Positions 55,657 through 64,000 of a stretch of 64,000 nucleotides of DNA are shown piece after piece. The DNA is from Cliona cf. orientalis (taxonomy: Eukaryota > Porifera > Demospongiae > Clionaida > Clionaidae): the NCBI GenBank assembly GCA_963930775.1, contig OZ005695.1:3286001-3350000 (forward strand), given 5' to 3'. How positions within the stretch are numbered: the stretch's first letter is position 1; each line of letters begins with the position of its first letter. The position numbers and the translations under genes were made by a program. The notes beneath the pieces were generated by a model. That model was not told where the DNA came from and did not search any database. It saw only the letters and a list, made by a program, of their open reading frames with translations.

Positions 55657-57666
55657 ATGGCAGGATTCGAAGGTCAAGTTAGTCAAGTACTGGAAAAAGA
55701 GGTCACTTGCTCTATTTGCTTGGGCATTTTCAAAGAGCCAAAGAAGCTTCCTTGTGATCATGTCTACTGTAAAGAGTGCCTCAGAGGTCTGGCTCTGAAA
55801 AGCCACAATGCAACCATCTCCTGCCCAGAGTGCCGCACTCACGTTCAAGTACCAGGCAATGATGTCGATAATATTCCAACCGCTTTTCGTGTCAACCGCC
55901 TTGTTGAAGTATTTCAGGAAGTGAATGTAGCTGAAATGTGCCAGGTCCATCCGGCTCAGCCACTAGCCATCTACTGTGAAACCTGTAAGAAACAGCTTTG
56001 TCGAGATTGTATGCTTATGTCGATAGGAGAACATGCCAACCATGAGCATGGCTATTTCGAGGAAATGGCAGCAAAGTATCGTGAAAAACTTGTTGGCAAG
56101 AAGTCACTTATTAACAGCACGCAGAAACCATCAATCTCAACCGCTTTAAAAGAAATTACCGCAGTTGAAAGTGGCATAGCTAACCATGAGCAAAAATGTC
56201 AAGATGATATTGAGCACACCTTTGAGGAGATGATTTCAGTTCTACAAACTTGTAAACAGGCAATGAAAGATGAAGCAACAGCATACTACAGCTCCCTCAC
56301 TGGTGTCTTTGATCAACAAAAAGAGCGGCTGAAGGCTGTTTTACACCAAGCAGAATCAGCAGTTGAAGCCAACTTACAAGATGATGGTCATAGTTTCTTT
56401 GAGAGATTGGAATCAACATTCGAGAGAATTGACCGTCTACAAAAGGAAGTCCAAAGTCTCTCATTCCCTGTAGCCCAGCCTCGTCTAATAGCAATACAAG
56501 CTGCTGATGTCAATTCGTTGGAACAGTATGTGAAACAAAATTATTTCATTTGTGAGTTAGCACAAGCAGATATGTGTACTTGTTCATTTGATGGCTCAAT
56601 GAAGTTATATTTTAATGAGCAGACTTCATTCACGCTCACTCTTCGCAATCCAAGAGGAATCATTCATGAATGCCAAGATAGAGTGAATACAGTCGATGTT
56701 ACTTTGGTAAATGTTCACGGAAAGTCAACAAATGGTGATACAAAACAACTCCCACAAGGACAGGTGAAGATCCTCCTAACTCCAAAGATACGAGGACTGC
56801 AGCAACTGAATGTGAAGATAAATGGAGTTCACATCCAAGATAGCCCTTTCACAGTGACTGTCTACATGCCACCTAATCTTTTACAGCCCACAGCCACATT
56901 GTCTGGAATGAAACGACCAGGTAGTTTAGTATACTCACAAGCAGAGGACAATGTTATAGTTACCGTGGTAGATGAAGGCATAATACGAAAAGTGGATTCA
57001 GAATTTCACCTCCTACCAAATAAGTTCGTAGTACTTCCTCAGGTAGGTGAGATAACAGAATATGCTGATTCAGAAACGAAGGTTTTCTACGTTACCACCC
57101 TTGATAATCGAATCCATAAACTAAGCAACTCTGGCCGGATAATCAAGTCAGTTGGAAAAACTGGTAAAGAAATTGCTGAATTCAATTTTCCGAATGGGCT
57201 TAGGGTGAGCAAGAAGCAAGAATTGTATGTATGTGACAGTAACAACCACCGTGTGCAAGTTTTTGACTTAAATCTCAACTATTTACGATCATTTGGTGAA
57301 TACGGATCTGGAAATAAACAGTTCAATTTTCCAGCCGATGTAGACTTCGATTCCAGAGGAAATATATACATTACTGAAACTAAGAACCACCGCATTCAAG
57401 TATTTACATGTGAGGAATATCACATTCGCACTGTAGCTCCAAATGATCCAAAAGTTAATCTTTTTCTACCTGTCAGTATGATTATGCACGATGAAAACAT
57501 GTACGTGACTGATAGATACAATCACAAGGTATGGGTTATGAGTACATCAGGAGAAGTTATCACAACATTTGGTGACGGCATTTTGAAAGAACCTGAAGGA
57601 ATCACTATGGACAAAGCTGGTTTTGTATATGTTACAAGTGGAAAAAAAGAGATTGTTGTGTTTTAG
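55657..57666 (+). CDS. TRIM-NHL protein (RING, B-box, coiled coil, filamin, NHL)
   Basis: Single exon, 669 residues, ATG at 55657. RING at about 18-63 (CSICLGIFKEPKKLPCDHVYC ... CPECR; C3HC4 ligands present), B-box2 at about 95-135 (CQVHPAQ, CETCKKQLCRDC, HANHEHG), coiled coil about 140-290, filamin/Ig-like domain about 300-405 (ending DSPFTVTVYMPPN), then NHL repeats from about 430 (LYVCDSNNHRVQVFD, IYITETKNHRIQVF, MYVTDRYNHKVWVM). This order is that of TRIM2/3/71-type proteins. Expected activity: RING E3 ubiquitin ligase, with the NHL propeller as RNA or protein platform (family knowledge). The coding frame is clean. The upstream tandem repeat may contain the promoter. Two decayed relatives lie downstream. 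Confidence 0.93.
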   Translation: MAGFEGQVSQVLEKEVTCSICLGIFKEPKKLPCDHVYCKECLRGLALKSHNATISCPECRTHVQVPGNDVDNIPTAFRVNRLVEVFQEVNVAEMCQVHPAQPLAIYCETCKKQLCRDCMLMSIGEHANHEHGYFEEMAAKYREKLVGKKSLINSTQKPSISTALKEITAVESGIANHEQKCQDDIEHTFEEMISVLQTCKQAMKDEATAYYSSLTGVFDQQKERLKAVLHQAESAVEANLQDDGHSFFERLESTFERIDRLQKEVQSLSFPVAQPRLIAIQAADVNSLEQYVKQNYFICELAQADMCTCSFDGSMKLYFNEQTSFTLTLRNPRGIIHECQDRVNTVDVTLVNVHGKSTNGDTKQLPQGQVKILLTPKIRGLQQLNVKINGVHIQDSPFTVTVYMPPNLLQPTATLSGMKRPGSLVYSQAEDNVIVTVVDEGIIRKVDSEFHLLPNKFVVLPQVGEITEYADSETKVFYVTTLDNRIHKLSNSGRIIKSVGKTGKEIAEFNFPNGLRVSKKQELYVCDSNNHRVQVFDLNLNYLRSFGEYGSGNKQFNFPADVDFDSRGNIYITETKNHRIQVFTCEEYHIRTVAPNDPKVNLFLPVSMIMHDENMYVTDRYNHKVWVMSTSGEVITTFGDGILKEPEGITMDKAGFVYVTSGKKEIVVF

Positions 57667-59536
57667 AATTGTAGTGCATGTACATGTGTGCTCTATAATA
57701 ATTTAAAGAAGTATCTACTAAGAATGTTTTGTTCTTTGTTGATGACATGTAGTCAGCTCTGCAGTATAGATATCTTTAATATGTTATATATCATTGTTAA
57801 CTGAATTAGTGTTACATGTGTGATTGATTTGTGGCCCCTTAGTATATTATTATTATTATTATTAATTTTAATACTTTGTGCCATGTGCACCTGCTATATT
57901 ATTATTATCTGAGTATTTTATCCATTTTTCTTGGCAATATACATAGTTCAGAGATGGATAGTATTAATCATGGCCATTATAATACAAAATTTGCAGCATC
58001 AATTGTGCCATGCCTAAGAGTCTCTTAAGCCACATGCACACCTCAGTAAGAGGGCCTGGTGATCATGCATGCATGTGTAGAGCAAGTTTATTCATGCAGT
58101 ATACATACATCACAACATATTATGCTACTGTAACATGCAAGTATATGCAATGTAGTTGTTACTTGTAGCAATTAATGTGATTTCATTAGAATGGGATTTA
58201 GCTGCCAAATATTCTGTATGACATTACACAATAAGTTTTTAAATTACTAGCATAGTAGCTACTAATGCTTTAACATGCTCATAATATTGAGTGCCAGGTG
58301 CTCCATTATAGAATAAAAAATCATACAGTGTAGTCCACTTAATTCAAATCCACTAATCTAATACAACAAAATAATTTCAAAATACGTGTTTTTCTGGTAA
58401 AGATTATTAGTCGCTCCATATATAAATGTTACGAGAATTCGGAAAACATTTACTGCGTTAAATTGGATCACGTGTTGTATTCAATTAACCATAGTAAAAT
58501 GAATTCAAATTATTTTCAGATTCTGGGCCTATATTGAGCTAAGGCCACTCAGAATTAACCCAACTGACTATAAAATTTAAGGCATCCATGGAATAGCCAA
58601 GTTTACTATAAGCATATAATATACCAACTTGGACGGTCTTAAATTTAAGCTACATCATAGCACATTGCAAGCCTCTAGACAGCTGCATGGAATACTACAA
58701 GTTTACATAGAAACACTGACACTTGTAATTAAATTATCATCTGTCCCACCGACCGACCTTACTATTTTGTGGTCATGTTTGTTCAAATCAACAGTTAAAT
58801 TTTATTCCGTGTGGCCTAATACATACTAATCACAACAGGTCTTTTTGCTTAATTGCAGCCAGCTTCAGCATACAAAAGTACACATATTTAAGATTCTGAA
58901 GTTCAACATAAAAGAAAAACATTTTAAGGCAGATTTCTAATCCTTAAACCTTTTAGTAAAACGAATTTCATCTAATTCAATTTTTTTCAGATTCTAGCCC
59001 TATATTGAGCTAAGGCCACTCAGAATTAACCCGACTGAATTTAAGGCATCCAATAGCAAAGTTTACTACAAGCATAATATACCAACTCGAATTTAAGCTA
59101 CGTCATATGGCACTTTCAACCATCTTAGAATCTTCAGAATCACATGAGAATGCATGGAGATGGTGAAGATGTTGCACACAGTAAGAAGCTATAGGTAGCA
59201 ACTGTAGTGAACATGTATTATAGCTTATAGCCTCTTGTGTACTCATGCATATGGGTTTATCAGACTGGTTTTGTGTATTATTAGTTATGCATCTAGCAAA
59301 TAGGATTAAGAGTCCTAGAATTGAAACGCCCCCAAGAATGTATGAATTATTCATATGCTGTACTTCGTTTGTTATATTCATAATTTAGTGGAATGTTCCA
59401 GGAAAACAATGTAACAGTTCCCTATATGCCCTTATAAGCATTCATATAATTTCTAATTTTTCTATCCTTCTGAGTTGTCATAGCAACCTAACTTACTAGT
59501 ATACAGTCAAGGGTGATATCTTGGTACACTACAATC
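57667..59536. repeat. Intergenic with ~125-150-bp direct repeat
   Basis: 58517-58670 and 58988-59113 are direct repeats ('cctatattgagctaaggccac', 'aaggcatcca', 'atataccaact', 'aatttaagctac'), separated by about 320 bases. Nearby 'aattcaaat'/'aattcaa' words recur at 58335-58520 and 58970. No gene. One tandem-repeat unit of the TRIM upstream type sits at about 59300. Confidence 0.65.
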
Positions 59537-59610
59537 ATGACAGAATAACAAGTTATTCAAGCACTGAAAAAGGAGATCATTTGTTCTATTTGCAGGGATA
59601 TATCAGGATA
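59537..59610 (+). pseudogene. TRIM 5' fragment
   Basis: ATGACAGAATAACAAG... aligns with the first 24 or so codons of the TRIM gene (QVLEKEVTCSIC as QALKKEIICSIC). It has a TAA at codon 4 and loses similarity after 'ttgcagggatat'. Its upstream 'cttctgagttgtcat' matches the intact gene's leader, so the leader was copied too. Confidence 0.75.
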
Positions 59611-59647
59611 GTACATGCAAAAAAGATACGGTACTTATGTGTTACAG

Positions 59648-59800
59648 ATGTGCAAGTGTCCTAGAAGTGAAACGCCCCCAAGAATATTCCTATTATTCAT
59701 GTTACCAGTCATGCATCTAACAGATGTGATTTAGTGCTCTAGAAGTGAAACGCCCCCAAAAATATTTCTATTATTCATATGCTGCACTTAGGTTGCGCGC
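59648..59800 (+). repeat. Two units of the TRIM-upstream tandem repeat
   Basis: Units at about 59648 and 59727 match those at 55101-55505 in all four signature words. Confidence 0.8.
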
Positions 59801-60378
59801 TATATACGGTAAGTACGCCTATTAACACTCAGCGCATGCGCGGTTGCATCAATCCCTCCTCCAAGTCCACTGGCGAGCTTTTGACGATCGTGGGATGACA
59901 GTGGCTTCTTTTCAACTCTGAGGCTTAGCTGCCTGTATTCTTGTGGTACCCTTGGACTCTCTGGCTTGCAATTGTATGCATGCATGGCATTTAATACAGT
60001 GCTTGAACCCAATGCAATATTTCTCAGTGTACTTCAGTCTTGTACCAAGGCCCAAGAATTGGAGGTTAGGCTACAGTGAGGGAAGTTGAGTTGATGTCGA
60101 CACCACAGTGTGGAGTTCGATACAACACACTAGGGTTGTTGCTGGTATGTGAGCCATTGAACCTTGAAAAACACTGCTGTGCAAGTATAACATTAGCCTC
60201 ATCCCTGTCTCGCCCCAGCCCCAGCTACCCCCCTTTCCGCATGCAACTGTTGAACCATGTAGCTAATGCCATGCAACGCGCCGAGGGTTTTGTGCTCGAG
60301 AGAGCTCTAGTATTATAATAGTAACCCAACTTAGTACAATCAAGAACATTATTATAATAATATTATCTTGGTACAATC
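59801..60378. other. Spacer upstream of TRIM pseudogene
   Basis: No gene supported. The last 60 bases ('taacccaacttagtacaatcaag...ttggtacaatc') match the leader of the intact TRIM gene. Confidence 0.45.
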
Positions 60379-61478
60379 ATGGCAGAATTCAAAGGTCAAG
60401 TACTGGAAAAAGAGGTCATTTGTTCTATTTGCTTGGACATTTTCAAAGAGCCAAAGAAGCTTCCTTGTGATCATGTCTACTGTAAATAGTGCCTCAGAGG
60501 TCTGGCTCTGAGAAGCCACAATGCAACCATCTCCTGCCCAGAGTGTCGCACTGACGTTCAAGTACCAGGCAATGATGTCAATAATATTCAAGCCGCTTTT
60601 CATGTCAAACGCCTTGTTGAAGTATTTCAAGAAGTGAATGTACAGGCGAAAACAGCTGAAATGTGCCAGGTCCATCCAGCTCAGCAACTAGCCGTCTACT
60701 GTGAAACGTGTAAGAAACAGCTTTGTTGAGATTGTGTGCTTATGTCGAAACTAAGGAGAACATGCATGCCAGCCATGAGTATGACTATAATGAGAAAATG
60801 GCACCAAAATAATATTATCGTGAAAAACTTATTGGCAAGAAGTCACTTATTAACAGCACACAGAAACCATTAATCTCAACCGCTTTAAAAGAAATTGCCA
60901 CAGTTGAAAGTGGCATAGCTAACCATGACCAAAAATGTCAAGATGATATTGAGCACACCTTCGAGGAGATGATTTCAGTTCTACAAACTTGTAAACTGGC
61001 AATGAAAGACGAAGCAACAGCATACTACAGCTCCCTCACTGGTGTCTTTGATCAACAAAAAGAGCGGCTGAAGGCCATTTTACACCAAGCAGAATCAGCA
61101 GTTACTTCAGTTGATGCCAATTTACGAGATGATGATCATAGTTTCTTTAAGAGATTGGAATCAACATTTGAGAGAATTGACCGTCTACAAAAGGAATTCC
61201 AAAGTCTTTCATTCACTGTAGCCCAGCCTCGTCCAATAGCAATACATGCTGCTGATGTCAATTCGTTGGAACAGTATGTGAAACAAAATTATAGTTTATG
61301 TGAATTAGCACAAGCAGATACACACATGTGTTCATTTGATGGGTCAACTAAGTTATATTCTAATGAACAGCCCAGAGAAACTCTTCATGAATGCCAAGAC
61401 GGAGTGACTACAGTCGATGCTGCTTTGGTAAATGCTCAAGGAAACTCAACAAAAGGTGATACTGAAACTGAAAATTAA
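60379..61478 (+). pseudogene. TRIM copy truncated before NHL, stops in RING and B-box
   Basis: The ATG at 60379 aligns with the intact TRIM. Codon 37 is TAG (60487-60489) where the intact gene has GAG in the RING. A TGA replaces CGA in the B-box near 60726, and indels follow near 60750-60815. From about 60820 the coiled-coil part is open again and continues through most of the filamin start to 61478 (ending DTETEN). The filamin end and all NHL repeats are absent. It cannot make a TRIM ligase. The open coiled-coil segment ends close to a phase-1 donor-like site next to the ZU5 exon (see findings). Confidence 0.85.
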
Positions 61479-61575
61479 CTGTATCATGCTAGTGTACATA
61501 GAGTATACATCATGGTCTGGAGAGCTCTTATTCATGTATTATACTAAACTTTGTTCCTATATATTATATGCATAG

Positions 61576-64000
61576 AGCATCTTGTAGCTGAGACATCAGT
61601 ACTAGTGACAAACTCTGAGCAGCTCTTCTCCTGGGATGAATGTGGTCTGAATCTTTACATCCCGAGAACTCTCTACCCGCCAACCTACAGCAGTGTAGCA
61701 TCCACATTAAAGCCACCATTATGGGAGATTATCAATTACCCCAGGATACCCATCTCGTTAGTGCAGTTTATTGGATAGATTGTGTTCCTGAATGTCGATT
61801 CTCTCAGCCACTGACCCTTGAAATTCAACATTGCGCTGAACCAGAAGGTGTGTCACAATTATGTTTCGTTAAAGCTGGTTCCATGGATCGTGGTGAAGAT
61901 GGGGTTCATTTTCAAACCATAGAGGGAAACTTTTCACATCATAGCTCCTACGGATTTATTGAATTAGACAGTTTCTCTGGATATGGAATCGGCAAGAAAG
62001 GTGCAAAGGAAATACAATACTGTGCTAACATTAATTTTATTATAGCTAGTGAAGAGCACAAAAGTCATAAAATTCACTTCATCATATTTCAGAATACCAA
62101 AGTGCACATTCAGGTATGTATACTATACCAGTATAATATTATATACTAGATATATAAGGCCTATTAATATTATACTATTAAGTTACACATAATGATAATA
62201 TTATCTCTTAGAGCTTTTTGTTACACCCATGCATATAGGATTTTCAGGTTGGTTGTCTTTGAAGTAAAAATTTATAGTACACCCTGACTGTCTATCCAGA
62301 TTTATACTATAATAATATTATGATGAAGCCACACTTCAAAGCAAAATAGCTAGACTAAGTACAAACCACATGTACTCATACACCCTAGGACGTAGTATAG
62401 CTGCTTAGTGAAGTATGCATGGTCACAGTGGAAAGCACTCCGGCCCTATAATAATGTCTGGTTTAATTTAATACCCAGCCAATCTCTGGCTATACAGCAA
62501 TAATTTTAATATACCTACAGACTATCAGCAAATATTATCAAGAAATGAACGCCACCCTGGGACATGATCAGCGATTTGAATTTGAAAGCGATCAGATCAC
62601 ATTGGATATTCCTCCAGAAGGAATCATGACAAGTGATAAAGCATGGAGAATCATAGCACTGGGACCTCCTGTGGTAGGTTTAGCTGTTAGCTACATCTAT
62701 AAGAGACATACTGAGTGTAGCTTTGATAGAAAAATGGGTGATACTCGCCAGTATGAAGATATGAAAATATTTTTTATTGTATACAGGTGTGTAGAGAGAG
62801 AGAGAGAGAGGGTGCTCATTTTGTATTATTTATACATTACAGATTGAGAGAACAGAGGTTGATACGTATACCTTCAAAAAAGGAAAATGCATTCCATCAT
62901 GTCAGCTGATAGCTGAGTGTGAAACAGAGCGACCTACCACCCTGAAACATTTAGTGACATTAAGTGGTGCTAAAGATCCCCACAATACCTTCACCATTTA
63001 TAGACCAGGTACTATACTATTCATAGGAAAGTAAAGGTCTATACTTTATACACCAAGGCCCAAGGCTGTGTATGCATCGAACACTAAGTGATGATACGTA
63101 ACCAACTGTTACTTGTACCATAGGCTATATATGTGCTCGTGACAACACATTTGCGACCTTGCAACTATTATAGCATATCAGCCATAAAAGGCTCGAGCAT
63201 GTACCTAGCAGACGTGCATGGTTCGATTTCCAATCACCAGGCTCAGTAGTACAATAATATTATATGCATGAACTTGTACACTATTTCACAAATTTTACTG
63301 CATGGGACTAGAACTGAGCATGGTCACCAATAAAAGAACAACTGCAGGTGATATGCATGTGCAGTGATTTTGGTCTTGCTCAAGGTTCCTTATGCGTTCC
63401 AGTAATTGTGTGTGTATTTCCTCTAACAGAACCATTGTCTATACTACTATGTAGGCCCATTCACTTCAAGCAGTGGAGCCAGAGGAGCTTGCAGTGATAC
63501 AGACGACACACAGACAGGTAAACGACAATTAAGAAAGTTAGCAGTTGCAAACTTCGGATAGACCGCCAAACTGTCAAATTTAGTTCCGAATCCCCAGTTA
63601 TACATTGACTAACTTAGATAGGGAGAGCAACAGGAATACTGCTTACTTGGTGCCTATGTATAATAAATATTATGTAATCAGTTCTATCTACATATTCATG
63701 GCTAGTTAGCAGCTGTGTACTAGTATATACCTACTCTAAAACTGTGTGTTGGACCATCAAATCCAAATTGCTCAGCAAGAATGACTAACGGTGGACCCAG
63801 GCAACCAGAGGTGACATCACCACCAAGATTTAGTGTCTTATTGAAGGAACTCCTCAGCAAAGTGTCAGCTGACTGGGAACATATTGGTCTTATTCTAGAA
63901 CTCAAAGAAGGGGACCTGAGTGCCATAAAGAGTGATCATCACGAGTCGAATAAGTGTTTCAGGGAGATGTTGAAACTATGGCTGAAACAAATTGAACCAC
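61576..64000 (+). CDS. ZU5-Death domain protein, 5' incomplete, runs off window, one frameshift
   Basis: Exons: 61576-62113, 62521-62673, 62843-63008, 63455-63517, 63776-beyond 64000; all GT-AG with agreeing phases (0, 0, 1, 1). The first exon begins a ZU5-like domain (LFSWDECGLNLYIP | ENSLPANLQQCSIHIKATIM). The vertical bar marks an apparent 1-nt deletion near 61662; restoring the phase arithmetic of the downstream intron needs exactly one extra base. The next exons give KYYQEMNATLGHDQRF, IPPEGIMTSDKAWRI, FKKGKCIPSCQLIAECE, then a linker (GPFTSSSGARG). The last exon is a Death domain (FSVLLKELLSKVSADWEHIG, LILELKEGDLSAIK, LKLWLKQIEP), cut by the window end. ZU5 plus Death is the arrangement of UNC5/PIDD/ankyrin-type signalling proteins (family knowledge). 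The upstream start is not identified. Confidence 0.7.

Noticed and set aside
62790..62812. GA microsatellite in an open frame
   Set aside because: The frame beyond the donor at 62674 is intronic; the GA run is a simple repeat.

Overview
The window looks like nuclear DNA of an early-branching animal, most likely a demosponge (inference, about 0.7). The reasons are: AT-rich sequence; short GT-AG introns (about 60-210 bp) beside large single-exon genes; animal-only signalling and immune-type architectures (class C GPCR, TRIM with RING/B-box/filamin/NHL, ZU5-Death, Death-domain proteins, EGF chains); and a very high density of small terminal-inverted-repeat elements. There is no sign of bacterial, viral or organellar sequence. 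Several open reading frames begin at TTG or GTG; I moved those starts to the first sensible ATG.

Region 1 (0.7-15 kb): a tandem array of one gene family, all on the + strand. The product has a signal peptide, a right-handed beta-helix-like ectodomain, a Cys-rich juxtamembrane module, about nine or ten membrane spans and a conserved acidic C-tail. Every array member is broken: four frame-disrupting indels in copy 1, a C-terminal fragment as copy 2, one 10-bp deletion in copy 3, an exon-sized relic at 11.2 kb, and an internal deletion plus tandem duplication in copy 4. An intact, more diverged single-exon paralogue of 1333 codons lies alone at 35.85-39.85 kb. The copies are mosaics of each other, which suggests gene conversion or unequal crossing-over.

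Region 2 (15-30 kb) is mostly mobile DNA: a 3.0-kb element with 78-bp inverted termini and a perfect 9-bp target duplication, nested foldback elements also with 9-bp duplications, a GGGGCGAGCC-ended family carrying remnants of a basic repeat ORF, and others. Among them is a segmental duplication of a small two-exon secreted-protein gene on the - strand: copy A is broken and split by insertions, copy B (27051-28364) is intact. Region 3 (31.5-34.9 kb) is an eight-exon secreted EGF-like protein. Region 4 is the intact beta-helix/multi-TM gene, followed convergently by a single-exon class C (mGluR-like) GPCR on the - strand (40554-43319).

Region 5 (44.7-52.5 kb) carries Death-domain genes: one with Death domain plus C-terminal modules that is interrupted by inserted elements, a second Death domain with an in-frame stop, and a related gene with a candidate 3' exon encoding a ubiquitin-like domain without the diglycine end. 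Region 6 (55-64 kb) holds an intact single-exon TRIM-NHL gene, two decayed TRIM copies, and the 5' part of a ZU5-Death gene that runs off the window and has an apparent 1-nt frameshift. Taken together the coding content is receptor-like, ubiquitin-ligase and death-fold signalling genes, all undergoing local duplication and decay. This resembles a fast-turnover immune-type neighbourhood, but that functional reading is inference.
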